Shown here piece after piece: positions 1-13,200 of a DNA stretch of 64,000 bases. Both the position numbers and the translations under genes were made by a program. How positions within the stretch are numbered: the first letter of the stretch is position 1; each line of letters begins with the position of its first letter. The notes under the pieces are model-generated. The model was not told the DNA's origin, did not search any database, and saw only the letters and a program-made list of their open reading frames with translations. The stretch is from Saururus chinensis. Lineage: Eukaryota > Streptophyta > Magnoliopsida > Piperales > Saururaceae. The stretch is taken from contig CP141140.1 of NCBI GenBank assembly GCA_035235625.1, positions 64,782,581 to 64,846,580 on the forward strand, read 5' to 3'.

Positions 1-221
1 TAATATAGTAAATAAAAATTATGCTCACCTTTATTTATTATGTTAAGAGCCCATGTAAACATGGTAATGATCAATGGTTAAGCTAAATATGTATCTGCTA
101 AATCGTTGAAGTATAAAGAAGGTTGGGGGGAGGTGATGTGTATAAAAAAAAACTATTTGCAAGGTTAAAGATACTTTAATTAATTATATGTAATAAATGC
201 TAAAATTATTGATTGGCTAGA

Positions 222-667
222 GGCGACAAAGGGGAGCCGGCCTGGTCTACACCTAAAGGGTCGGGTCAGCCTTAGGCCTAACCATTTTATAATAAGGCTT
301 GACCTCATAAGATGAGTAGGCCATGCCAAGCCCAAAATTTGGAGCTGGGGGCCTAAATAGGCCTGACTTGATAGAGGCCCTAGCCAAACCTGACCTAGTT
401 GAGGTCCTCGGGCCCCATAGGCTAATGATTGACCTTACTTGTTGGGCCTTGCCATAAGGCTTTGTGGAGCCTTAAGAGCTATTTTTTTAAAAAATAAATT
501 TTTTAATTTTTTTAAAATAATTTCTTTAAGTGTGCCCTAGGCCGGCCTGACCTTAAGCATGATTAAGAGGGCCTAAAGGCCATATTGGACATCCTTTAGA
601 GATGAGAGCCGGGCCCGGCCTAACCCCATATGCAGGCCTCTAAAGGGTTGGACCCAGCCCTTTGCCA
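222..667. repeat. GC-rich TIR element, probable Mutator-like MITE
   Basis: The two ends are imperfect inverted repeats: the left end reads GCGACAAAGGGGAGCC and the reverse complement of the right end reads GTGGCAAAGGGCTGGG. The body is rich in GGCCTGACC/GGCCTAA words and has an A/T-rich centre near 480-530, the same layout as the elements at 14254 and 35018. No ORF is present. Exact ends and a target duplication could not be fixed, so the class is inferred from resemblance. Confidence 0.4.
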
Positions 668-939
668 CGGTTAAATATGGTCATAAAATAGTTTAAATAT
701 ATAAAATAAAATTATATATTATTTTTAAAAAATAACTTTGTTACTCTTTATTTTTTTATATTATAGAATTTATACCATATTTAATTGAATAGGGAAAGTG
801 GGTTTTACTCGACCAGAGAATTATTTTATTCAATCTTAAATGGTGTACGACTACGGTGTAAAAAAAACAGTGTTAAGAAGATCAATATTTTTTTGAACAC
901 ACTATTTTATTTTGTGTAATTTATGTCCTTACGGTAGCC

Positions 940-1294
940 AACGTCTTGATTGATGGACATACAAAGGAAGGGGCGTTTCTGTCCAACGAAATATTGAGCC
1001 AGTGAGGGAGTGAACCCGATCCTCTGCCTGAACCCTTTAAGAAGGAGCACCTCCCCCACTGCCTCCACTCCCCACCCCACCCCACCCCGCCTCCATTAAA
1101 ACCCTAGTTTTGTCTTAAAGCTCAAGCCGCTCCTCCATAACCCTAGACAGCGCCACCTCTTATCCCGCCCCCGCCGGTAAATCTCCTTACTCCTCCGGCG
1201 CCCCCCGCTTCAGAGATTCAGTGTTTCTCCCCTCGTATTTCCGATTTCATTGGGTTGGTGCTCTGCACTGCAGGTGCCTGCGAGTTACGCCGCG
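940..1294 (+). promoter_or_regulatory. EBP1 proximal promoter and 5' leader with telo-boxes
   Basis: A C/T-rich leader (1040-1100) is followed by AAAACCCTAG at 1098-1107 and a second TAACCCTAG at 1138-1146. Telo-boxes (AAACCCTA) are typical of plant promoters for ribosomal and translation-related genes, which fits EBP1. No convincing TATA box was seen. The initiator ATG at 1295 is the first ATG that opens the conserved MSDDE-type N-terminus. An upstream in-frame ATG at 1250 would add 15 unconserved residues. Confidence 0.55.
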
Positions 1295-4200
1295 ATGTCG
1301 GACGACGAGGCGAGGGAGGAGAAGGAGTTGGATCTCAGCTCCTCTGACGTCGTCAACAAGTACAAGAGCGCCGCCGAAATCGTCAACAGTATGCTCTCGT
1401 TTGGCTTGCAGTTATTTTGCTTTTGGCGTTTGAAATGCCGTGAAATGCATGTTTTTTTTATCTCTCGAGTGCTTGGATGGTCAGTGTTATGGTTTTCAAT
1501 ATTCGTAACGCCGTCGAATTGTGAAAACCTGTGAGGCGTTAGGATGAGTTTTTGTTTGTAATTGAAGGGCAATTTCGGGGCTTCAGACTACCTTATGGAA
1601 ATGTTTGGAATTCGCTTTTCCGGGAGTTTGGGTTGGCATGTTTTTTATTTTCTATATTTATCTCACCCGGTGCACTATCTGATTGCGATTGCAGAGGCCT
1701 TACGGCTCGTGATGTCAGAGTGTAAGCCCAAGGCGAAAATTGTGGATCTTTGTGAAAAGGGCGATGCTTTCATCAGAGAGTAAGACATTTATTTTTGAGT
1801 TATTTGAATATTTGGTTTGCACAATTCTGAATTATGCACCTTCACTTTAATTTGCATTATTTTGATCTTATTGACTTGTTACTGCGGTTGTTAATAGGCA
1901 AACCGGAAATATGTATAAAAGCACCAAGAAGAAAATCGAACGCGGGGTTGCTTTCCCTACCTGTATTTCGGTTAACAACACTGTGTGCCATTTTTCACCT
2001 CTTGCCAGTGATGAAACTGTTTTGGAAGAGAACGATATTGTTAAAATGTCAGTCTCGTGTATCTTGATTATTTCTTAAACGGTTCAATTCAATTCCTGAT
2101 TTCCTTTTCTTTTTTATTTTTTGCTGGTGCTAGCGATATGGGGTGTCATATAGATGGGTTCATTGCTGTGGTAGCACACACCCATGTTCTTCAAGAAGGG
2201 CCTGTTACTGGAAGAGCTGCTGATGTAATTTCAGCTGCTAACACAGCTGCCGAGGTTGCTTTGAGGCTTGTAAGGCCCGGGAGAAAGGTAATTCTTTACT
2301 TTTAGAACGGACTTTCACTAACATATTATTACCTAATGTTGCCTTATTTCATGCATTTGCAATTTTTGTCATGCAATTTTGCTAGTATAGGTTTTTTATG
2401 CTTCAAATCAATTTGGTTTCAATCCTATTGGTCTGGGTGCTGGCCTGCTGGGATCGAATTTTAATACGATGATTCTTTCTTGTTTACTGGTTTTCTGTTA
2501 CGAAAGGAGTTACTCTATATTTGTAATTATTTTTTAACGTTTTTGCACTGTGTCAAATCAACTTGAATTGACAATGAGAAGTCAAGAAGCTATTCTAAGT
2601 TGCTGGTTGCTGCAAAGTATGAAATAAGGGATTCCTTCTGTCATCTGTGTATCTTTTACCACTTGAGCAAAATCCTGATTTTTTTCTTTTTGGTATTGCA
2701 ATTGTGAACTCCTAGTAAGAAAGCAGGCATGAATTTTCATCGAAAATAGCTTTTCATATGGATGCTACGTTTTTTATTGCATTTAGTTTGAATCCGTTTT
2801 TGCAGTTAATCTCTAAATGAAGAAATCTTGTCTCAAGCTATGGATTATTTTCCGCATGAAGCTTTTGCCATAGTTACTCTGATAGATATCAAGTTACATC
2901 CACTGGGCTCATTTAGCACATTATATTTCACATTTTTTTACTCAGTAGATGCTTTTTCTATTTGATGTAATTAATCTCCAAATGAGGAAAACAGTTGTAA
3001 AGCTACAGACTAATGTCTGTATGAAGCTTTTGTCATAGTTACTCTGATGGAGATTGTATCTTCAAATTTCTTTCCTTCTGATGCAGTATTTGTTTTTAAC
3101 ATTTTAGTCGAACTTCATGCTTCTTTGTTCACAATAAATGATTGTATGCAAATGATGGCATTGCTTTTTCACTAATGGGGTTTTTTATAACTGTTTCTTG
3201 CTTTAATAAGTAAATGCAGTGCAAAATCTGTTCAACATAGTAGAGCTTATAGGTGGTGGTATGAAGAAAATTTTGAGAAAAACGTTAAGATGGTTAAATG
3301 AATTGTTTAATCAGAATAGATAGAATATGAGGAGGTTTAGTATGAAAGGGTTTTGTCATTTTTTGCTTATTTTACTTCTTTTTGTATTTTCGCACTATCA
3401 GTAGTGGAAGAAATGTGTGTAGAGAGAGAGAGAGAGAGAGAGAGAGTTTACTTGATGCTGCAAAACAAGTAGAGAAGAAAAAACCAAACTCATAGTAGGT
3501 ATTGTTTTGAGATTTTCTGTTTATCTGATAAGCATTAGCTATGCTCTCAATGATGAACATGTTTCAGAAGCTATGGACTTATGTCCAAGTGATGCTTTTG
3601 TCATAGTTACTCTGACGGGGCTTAATTTGGATATATTGAATGAAACAAGTTGTTTTTCCAAGCATTCTTTTTCTGTGCAATTGTTTCTACACTCAGACGT
3701 CTTTGATTGTTAATTTTTAGTGAACGTAGATAGTGAAATTTGAAAGTTGCCTGTGAGCGCCATCTATGATTATTCTAAGTTTGATACTCAGATGCAGTTA
3801 TGCTTACAAAGTCATTTGCGATCTGAATATTGGCATTTCAAGCTTTAGAAATTTTTGTGGCATAATTAACATGCATAAAAAGACATGAAGATAATTTGAT
3901 ATTGTGTGTCAAGTTAGACAGCTAAATAGGGTTCATGTTCCCCTCCAATTGGTGTTTCTTATTATTTAACCTCTTTGACACCAATTCATGTTACTGTGGA
4001 TTTATCAAAAATGCATTTCATTGAAAAAAGTGGTGTCTGTCTGTTTGAGCAAGAATAAGAGTTTAATCCCTTTTAGATTTTTTTTAATTCTATATAAGAC
4101 TATTGTGTTTGTTTTGCCTAAATAATATTGTAATGTTCCAATCTAGCAAAAAAAATAATTTAATGTTCCAGAAGAAATGCTTGTAAAGCTCTTTTGGAGC

Positions 4201-7010
4201 TTTTCAATCTTGTTTGAAACACTTTCACTGTGACACATTTTCACAATATTTGAATTTACCTTGTGTGAAATTTGCTGGTTTAATATTTTGAAGCAGCTTA
4301 TAAGTTACTGAATCGGGACTATACCTGATATATGCTGGATGCTGTTTTATTTTTTACCAATGGTTGATGTCTTGTTCCAATTTATTTTTCTTGTGTAACG
4401 AATTTTTTGATTAATGGTTGATGTCTTGTTCCAAATTATTATGATGGTATAACCAAGTGTTCTTTTCTTGTTCTTGTTTGCCATGCCTAAGAATAATGGG
4501 AGGTTACAACATGCACTTTATTTGACTTCGGAATGGATTATAAAATATTAAGACAAAGATGTTTTATGTAAGTTATTGAGCTTGGTAATAAAAAATGCTT
4601 GAGGCAAACAAATATCTTTTTTTATCCTGCTTCTTAGGATTCATCTGCTTCTTTCTGTGAAATAAATTTCGATTCACTGTGTAATGATTTCCATTATCTT
4701 TTATTTTGCTGACATTTATTAACTGGTTCTGCTGCAGAACAAAGAAGTCACAGAAGCCATTCAAAAGGTTGCCGCTGCCTATGACTGCAAAATTGTTGAA
4801 GGTGTTCTCAGTCATCAGCTTAAGCAGTTTGTTATTGACGGAAATAAAGTGATACTTAGTGTAACCAATCCTGATGTGAGAGTTGATGATGCCGAGTTTG
4901 AAGAGAATGAGGTCTATTCAGTTGACATTGTCACGAGCACTGGAGATGGAAAAGTGAGCATATTTAATTTGTTCAACTCTTTAGTATGGAAAAAATGATG
5001 AAAATGGCTTGTTAATTGTGCATCAAAGTAGCTGACCTTTAGTCATACTGTACAGTCCTTTGGTAGCTGTGACTAGCCTTGTGGTGAAATGATAATGTTT
5101 GAGCGTCTTTAAAAATGGCTGCCTTTTCTGGGTTGAGTGAGGGAAGGGATGAGAAGAAATGGCTTAAGTATGTGACAGTGTTTTGGGTTCTATAATGTTA
5201 CAATTTGAGGGATCTTTCATTTTTGCCTTATTCTGCTCCGCTTTGTTAATCTAACAAACCTGGGGCTTGCTCTGGCATACTGCACTATTGGTCTGGTACA
5301 TCTTTTCTACTTTTCTCCAGCTCCATCTCCCTTCATTCCTCTCTGCCTCTCTGTTTAGTGCAGTATCAACTGTAAGTTGCTAAGACCATCAGCATCTTTT
5401 TCCGGCAGAGCTTATCTCTTATTCTTCTATGTCTCTTCATGTCATTGTTCTGTTGAATGCGCTTCATAACCATCATTATATCTCTGGATCTTTCATTTCT
5501 TGATTTCTATTTTCAATTGTCATGTTTGGCTTTAAAGGATTTGCGTGCAAGTTCTAAATGTTATAACATAAGCATGATAACTTAACTATGCTTTCTATTT
5601 TAAGAACTTTTTCACAATTTTATATGTTAATGTGAGCTGCAGCCTAAGCTGTTGGATGAACGTCAAACTACCATCTACAAAAGAGCTGTTGACAAAAATT
5701 ATCACTTGAAAATGAAGGCATCAAGGTTCATCTTCAGTGAAATTAGTCAGAAGTTCCCAATTATGCCCTTTACTGCAAGGTTCGAGTTCTATGCTTCCTG
5801 TTATAAATAACTTTATTGTCTTAGTATGTGCTTGTCTTTTTTTTTGCTATATTTATTGCCATATTCCATAAATGAAAAGTTCTTATTTTTTTTCTAATAG
5901 GGCTCTAGAAGAGAAACGTGCTCGACTGGGACTGGTGGAATGTGTGAATCATGAACTTTTACAGCCATATCCCGTTTTACATGAAAAACCTGGTAAGGAA
6001 TTGTTGGATTTTTTTCAAAACCTTTTTGGTTCCTAGTCATGGTATTTTCTTCTGTTCCTCGTGGATGTGTATATGGTCATTCCTTGCACATACAGTTAGC
6101 TTATCTTGTTTGGAGGTAGATGAAGTATTAAAGGTTCACCTTACCTTGATCATGACCCTGTTAGCTGTGGTGGAAGTGCAGACGCATATCTGTGTTGTTT
6201 TTGATGGTTTAGTCAAGAGATTCTATATGCTGAGAAGGTCATTCTTGGCTGTGCTGCTGCTGATTTGATGGTTACAACTTCTTGAAGATACAATTTCTGG
6301 CTTAGAAAAATCCTAACAATGAACTTTGTCTGTCAATCGAGTTTGTTGAGGGGAGGGAGGGCAAGCCCAGATGCATCTGTTTCTTGTACTTTATGATGGC
6401 ATCTTTTTCCATTTTATCTCTCCCATATTAAGATCAACAGAAGTTAATGCTTGCTGCTTTTTTTGTAGACAGCGGGTTTGGCTCCTCTGGCACATTTGTT
6501 TTGTGGAATAGTTGCTTTTTCCTCAACTTATATTATGGACAATTTTTGACTATTTTTGCAGGCGACCTTGTAGCCCACATCAAATTCACGGTTTTACTTA
6601 TGCCAAACGGGTCAGATAGGATCACATCTCATTCTCTACAAGAGCAGCAACCAACCAAAAATGCTGTAGATGACCCAGAAATTAAGGCCTGGCTATCTTT
6701 GGGTACAAAAACAAAGAAGAAAGGTGGAGGAAAGAAGAAGAAAGGTAGGCTGTTTCTCGACAATCACCTTATGAAATGGCCAGTAATTTCCAACTTGGAT
6801 TGGAGGTTCTTTTTCCATATGATAGGCAGGAATGTGGATCACTTGTTATTCAGTCTTCTAAGCGACACCTATGTAAATCAACTTAGGCGCCTCGAGCCAG
6901 GTCAAGTCTTCTCATCCTAATTTCCATATATTGCAGGTAAGAAAGGGGAGAATGTAGAGCCGGAGCCCATGGAAACCGACAGCACGGTGAATGGCACAAC
7001 TCAGGACTAA
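1295..7010 (+). CDS. EBP1: ERBB3-binding protein 1 / PA2G4 homologue
   Basis: Exons: 1295-1388, 1695-1779, 1898-2047, 2134-2287, 4738-4953, 5643-5779, 5901-5992, 6562-6744, 6937-7010. All introns are GT-AG, phases agree, and the product has 394 residues, the usual length of this family. EBP1/PA2G4 proteins have a methionine-aminopeptidase (M24, pita-bread) fold without peptidase activity. They bind rRNA and ribosomes and, in plants, promote cell growth and organ size in a dose-dependent way. Recognisable blocks are the acidic [15 protein letters not shown] start, [13 protein letters not shown] near residue 110, [20 protein letters not shown] just after it, and a lysine-rich tail (about 358-373, [12 protein letters not shown]) expected to serve RNA binding or nucleolar targeting. 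The last exon adds an acidic end ([13 protein letters not shown]). Intron 4 (2288-4737) is the longest. The family call is firm; the gene symbol follows Arabidopsis EBP1. Confidence 0.95.
2805..3618 (+). repeat. about 80-bp unit repeated three times in EBP1 intron 4
   Basis: Three diverged copies start near 2805, 2968 and 3535. Each ends in a near-identical block, 'gatgcttttgtcatagtta' or a one- to three-base variant, followed by CTCTGA. The first two also share an upstream TTAATCTC(T/C)(A)AAATGA segment. The copies are separated by unrelated sequence, so this is a dispersed intronic repeat rather than a strict tandem array. Its origin is not recognised. Confidence 0.55.
3421..3446. repeat. 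(GA)n microsatellite in EBP1 intron 4
   Basis: Thirteen uninterrupted AG dinucleotides between copies two and three of the intronic repeat; likely length-polymorphic. Confidence 0.9.
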
Positions 7011-10000
7011 TTTTTTTCAATTTTGTTACTTTAATGTGTATTGCATGTTAACTTTGAGAGGACGAGAAGATTAATTTAAGTGAAAATGCTTCTGTGCAAG
7101 GAGAGTTTGAGCATTCCAATCTTTTCATTTTTTGCACAATGTGTGCGTCTCAGGACGAAAATTTTCCATCAGAAGCTCTTATCTAGAAGGTGTTTATCGT
7201 AATAATGTTTATAAACGAGTTCCGATAAAGAAAAAATAAGTAGATAGCCATTGTTCTGTTATTTCTTCCTTGGTTTTTACATCTTGACCTAGTGTTGAGT
7301 GGTCCTTTTTTTTTCCTAAGTCTCTTGTAAAATTAAATTCGACAAAGAAGTCACATTGAGCGGCCAGGTAGAGAGGCTGCTTAAAAACTAGTTACAGAGT
7401 ATAATAACCTAATATGTATTTGACTGTGCCCTTCTCTTCTATTTTCTGGAGAGCGTATTATTTATTATATGTTCCCTTTTAGAGATCAATTACAGGTGCG
7501 ATGTAAATCCTAGTTGTGCACATCTCTTCTTAATCATTTTGCTTAGAAATGAGATTAGTGTTTTTCCAACTAAACATAAATACCAAAGAAATTAATTAAA
7601 AAAATGAACTTAAGAAAAAGAGTGCTGTGTGGTTTTAAGCCATGGAATATTTTTGGGGTTTTGATCACTAAGAAACTTAAAAGTAGAATTTGAAGAATTA
7701 AAAACCCTGCCAGTTGTACCACACGTGGAGAAACCCTGATACAAAAATAGATAAAAGTAATAGTCTATTTCAAATGTTTTAACACGTGCCATCTCCAATG
7801 TTTTAACACAGATGCAAACAAGGTATGTCTTCAATCGTTTACACTCAGATGGATTTGTCTTTGCCATGCTGAAAGAGATTGAGTTGGAATGGAAAAAAAG
7901 GAGAGCTCGGTATGGCAGAGATGGCACTGCAATTGGCCGTGATGACAGTGGGTGTTGAATGTCGAAACAATAAGGATGTTCTGATGAGGTGATGGGGAGA
8001 AGGATAAATGATGGATTGGAATAAAAATGAAAATGTGATGCAGACTACTTAATTCTCGAACTAAGGATGGGTAATAAAAATTGATTTAAAAATAAATTAT
8101 AGTAATAGTGAGATGGCTTTATCTTAGAAAAATATATAATAAGAATAATATGAAAGACATGTGACAGTATCATTTTTTTATCTGAAGACTAACCCTATGA
8201 TGCGGGCTAGTAATTTAACATTAATTAAAAATAATAGTGATAAAAATACAGTTGGCGGACTCAAACGGAGATGGTTATGAACATAAACAACCTTTGTCCA
8301 CACTCATCTGCCTTGAGATCAAATAAAAAAAATGTTTATTTTAGGTGCAAATAGACATGGACATGGAGATGCAACATACTAACAAATGTAATTTACACAT
8401 TAATATGAAGTTTCATTCGTTGATGAAAACCTCTTTTACAAGAGGCTAAAGTGAGAAGATATTTAGATGCGTTAGTTTGCAAATGAGCTGAAAATAAGCT
8501 GCCTATGGTTATTGCACCAAGAATACCAAAGAAGGAAGATATTTAGATGTGTCACTACGGAATGAACCCAAAATGAGCTGCTTATTGGCTGTTGCACTAA
8601 GAATACCCCTTCATTTTTTATTGGATAACAAGTTGTTCAATTTTAAATGCCACGCACCACTATGTGAGAGGGGGCTAGTTTTAGCTCAAAACCCACAAAA
8701 ACTTACACTAAGTATTTTAATTCAACTTTACAAGTGGTCCCTACACAAAGTTCTATGGACTAATCAAAACTTACATGTGAACTTTTGATGTAAAAATATC
8801 ATTTTTCATTACAAGTGATGTATTTAAAAGTCTTTGGTCAATGTTAAAAGTCACTTGGCTAGTGAAGCCTTGCTTATCTCACGCATTTGAGCAATAACAG
8901 AGCATGGAGCCCTACGGACTGTTTGACTTTCCTTTGGGTTAAAACAAAGTGCTTTGAACATACTTACAAGAATGCACACATATAATGCTTATAAATATAA
9001 GTTAAATAAGAAAAAATAAATTAAATTTAAAATAAAATGTGTTTTATGAAGGTCTCCCTTGTATTATATAGTTACAATTATTTGCTTTGAGGAACACATT
9101 AGTTATATACACAAGTTTTATATTAACCCATATATACTTGTAGTAGGCAACTGCGAATCAAAATCTCATACGCTAAATATTATATCATAGGTTGCGAAGA
9201 TAATGGCATCGAAGGACTTTGTGTTGTGGAGCATATTATTCATATTTAGGACCAGTTGGGATGTTAGTCTTATTTGATAAAGCTCTTTGGGGTTTTTTCA
9301 AGGGAGCTAAAAAAATACAAATCCAAATATGTATAGTATATGCAAAAATATAAAAAATATTATTAAGAATTGTGCTATATATGTGAGGTTTACAAAAAGA
9401 ATTGAAAAAACATAGTAATGTAGGATCTCATTTGATAAAGCCCGTCAAGTTAAAAAACTATACCAAAAACGTGTGAATTTGAGTTGAGAGTGCAAAAAAT
9501 AAAAAATAAAGTTAAAAGCAACATAACCTAAAATAAGAATTATGATTCTAATTTTTTTAAACTTTTTTGGGCATTAGGATGAGTCAAATAGGGGTAAAAT
9601 AGAGATTAATAGTATAAATATATGAAGTAAATAGTATGGATTTGAAAGTATTATAGTACACCAATTTACTTGATATTATAGCATGATTTTCCTACTTTTT
9701 TTTTTATATATTTTTCCACTTAAATATATTAGGGAAGAAATAACTTGTAAATTGGCGAAAATCTACAAGACCTTTTAATCTCGATGAAAGCCCCCTACAA
9801 CGAGAGGCAAACATCTATGGAATATATCTCCCTCTTGCAGGTTTGTCACAATGTATAATGACCCCCGCCCCCCCCGCGAACTCGATATACACTTACAATG
9901 GATACTCACCTTTATATTTAGTGGATCTATTCAATGTATTGAGGGATTATGAAAATGCTAAATAGTTCACTTCATGCATGTAGCACTGGTCGTGGACATC

Positions 10001-10252
10001 TATCACCCGATGTCTAGGCTAGGTGTTTGTTTGTCCAAAGTCAAAATAAGTTTAAATGTAATTTGTATCCTTTCGTGAATGCACTTTTTTTTCTCCATAA
10101 CTACCCGTTTGCATCATTTTTATATATTTGAATTCTCAACAATTTAAATATAATAATGTTAATGTTCTACTTGAGTTCTATGTTAGGGTTAATTACTAAA
10201 TATGTATAAGTCAAGCTAAATAGTAATATGAGTACAAATAAAGACGATGACA
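7011..10252. other. EBP1 3' UTR and AT-rich intergenic region
   Basis: The first about 260 bases after the EBP1 stop are probably 3' UTR. The remainder up to the solo LTR at 10253 is A/T-rich. It has only short accidental ORFs (for example 7610-7927 minus, 8549-8788 plus) with no recognisable protein signature, and a C-run near 9866. No gene was identified here. Confidence 0.5.
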
Positions 10253-13200
10253 TGTCACGCCCGGATTTTTAAAAGTATTTTTAAATAACACGAACGGTAA
10301 GTAGCGAGATTTTTTTTTCTTAAATACAAAACAAACCCTTAGATGAAATATCCAGGTCATGATAACTGGGGTTCACAAATACAAATATCAAATCATATAA
10401 TATTATTTAACGTCTGAAAATTCATAAAGACCGGCTCATCCATCTAAGTACAAGTTTGTCACCCGTCTAAAAATAAATAACAAGTTGAGTATCACGCTTA
10501 AGGTACATTTACATACCGGAGTTGCAGAAACGCGAAAACCTCCTGTGCTCGCCTACCGGTCTCACTTGTCGTCGCCTGGAAAATCTGCAACAAAGCAAAC
10601 CAAACAACAACCACAACCACAATGGAGCATCTCCGCCTATAGGAGAAGAGCTTCCAAAAGACAAAAGGTTTTATTAATATTTTTCGGATTGGGCCAATAT
10701 TACCCGATATTAGTTGCCTACGTACTCATCAGACAACATTTCCAATGTTTCCAACAAGATTGGATCTAAGCGTAGTTCTGCCTAGAAACTATTCTATCCT
10801 AAAAAGCATAGCATCACACATGCAATGCTTAAATATTTTCAACCTACATTTTAGTAAGTCCTTTAACCGTTCCACTTGTCTAATTAACAAGCAATACCAA
10901 ACAATGTTATTAATTATCTCACAACTCTTGTTCGACAATTAATACTACAAAATCTATAACTCAGAGATAACTCGCCCCTCGAGAAACCTCTAAACAAAGT
11001 ACTCCAACCTTAGAGTAGACTGCTTAACAGCAGCTTGACCCAAATCCCCAGGGCTCTCAATAGCCTGCCACGCATCTGGAGAAGAGGATCCCAACTGTGC
11101 TCATGGACACAGATTGGCGAGAAGCACAAGCCTTCCATGATGCTCATACAACTCTGCTTTTTATATGTACTAAATAGTCCTGGGAAGACCTGCGGGAGAC
11201 CCGCGGTAAAGACCCTCTGGTCAATACCCAAACCGTCGTGGCGATGAAGACGCATATTGCAATCTCTACCTTCCCAACGCTGGGAGAAAATGTCTTATAA
11301 GACATTACTAATATATCCATAGAAGCCTCAGGTCCTTATGACCATTGACTCCCCCAAACATTTGAAACTTAGACTAGATTATTTTCATCCAGTCAAGTAA
11401 CCACTCAACTATGTGGATCCTCTTCACCTTGTGAATCGGCCCACAAAATAGCTTATCCACTGAGCTATGACTCAAAGAACATCCCATAACCATCCTCGGT
11501 TCATTAACCAAGGTAAAATTCTATGTCAAAGCCCCGTTCAATGCATGAACCGGTCCCAAACCCTATTGAGGGTATTTTAGTCTTTATCTTGATTAGATGT
11601 TCTCTTCCAAGCCAACAACAACCCATGTCTCTTGATTAATCTTAAGTTACTGATATAAATCAATGCATCAATATCAAAAACATGCATTAGCATAAATAAC
11701 ATACAATCATACAAATATATAAATAATAAACGGAGGCCCATTGCCTTCATTTGCAAGGCCAGGGCTCAGAGAATTCAAGCCCGATATGTAAATTAACATA
11801 TTCTACGAGTTACATATATAATGCCCTAGTAGATTTCTGCGCTGTGTTACGAACACATGCAATACACTGCCCTAAACCCTGAGAATTAGGGTTTTCCATT
11901 GGTTTCCCGTGACGCTGTGACCTGTTAAGGTCTTTGTGTCACACCCCTTCCTTTTGAAGTCATTTATAGGGTACCCTAACTCTTGATTCACTAGGTCATC
12001 CGTTTCGACAGAAACAAAATATATTGCCCCTAAGGGCATTAGGGTAATTTTACCACTTAGGGTATGATACCCTCCCTTGGTTCATTCTAGTCATTTTACT
12101 GCCTCTCTATTGATTTAAGTCATTGACCTCTCACAAGGCTCCACTCTCAATCCGACTCACGCTTCCATTCACACGAATGTGGGCGGGTCCACTCAAAGAG
12201 TATTTCTATCATTTGGTTTAAGGCCTTAATGACATCTAATGGGTCCAAAATTAGGCTCAAAGGCACTACTTGGCTTCATGGACTCTGTGTAATTTTCCTG
12301 GCATGTGACGAGTTCGTGAACCCCTTGAACCGACCCAGGTTGACTTAACGGTTTACTATAAAGCCTAAGGGCAAAAGGGTCAATTATCCACAAATTGGGA
12401 TTTTTCCTCATTTATTGGTTTGGTATATAATCAGGTTACTCATTAAACTCTCATTGAGAATTTTCCCAAGTTTTAAACTAATTCATAGGCCCCTGAACCG
12501 GAGCCCCGAAGTCGGGTAAATGGTTTTCACACGATGATTTAACTACCAGGGGTAAAAAGGTCATTTTAGAGACTCTGAGATTTTTCTAGGGCCTTAAACT
12601 TTGTCAAAAAACTCCCACAACTCTTGGAGTTCTTGAGTATTTTTCTAGAATATTTTTGACACTTTTAATCCCCTGAACCGGACCCAGTTCACAACCCTTC
12701 ATTTGTTTTTTTTTAAAACATCAGACCCAAACCGGTTTGGGTCTAGGAAAAAGAGGTTCGGGTCGACGACCCGCAACGCAGGTCGTCTTCCCCGCGTCCG
12801 GCCAGAGGTGTAAACACCTCCGGCGGGGCCGCCCCTGGCTACCACGGCAGGGCGGCAGTCTGGGCTCCACTGAATCGCCGCAAGGTGGCGGTCCCAGTAG
12901 GGCTGACCCCGCCGCCGCCCGGTGGCCGTCCGGTGCCAAAGACGCACCTTTCTTTTCTTCCTTTTCTTTTTTAAACTCTGCGCAGTGGCGGAAATCGCTG
13001 CCGTCGAGGCCGCCGCGGCCAAGTCCAGTGCGGCCTGGGCCAGCGCGGCCAAGGCTAGCACGACCATGGCCGGCGCGGCCAAGGGCTATGGGGCTGCCGC
13101 TCTTCTCCGTTTTTTTTGTTCTGATTTGCCCATAAAGGAAAACGCCCACCTCCGGTCAGTTTCGACCGGCGGCTATCGGGGTTCCTGGCCAAAAATCCAG

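Noticed and set aside
6447..6920. 157-residue plus ORF
   Set aside because: It contains EBP1 exon 8 (6562-6744) with intron sequence on both sides; the splice sites and family length define the real exon.
10485..10769. 94-residue ORF similar to the minus ORF at 62186-62377
   Set aside because: The similarity comes from the two solo LTR copies; both frames are short and interrupted relative to each other.
12699..13149. Overlapping GC-rich ORFs of 127-142 residues as genes
   Set aside because: They lie inside a delimited solo LTR, are open on both strands, and have no known domain.
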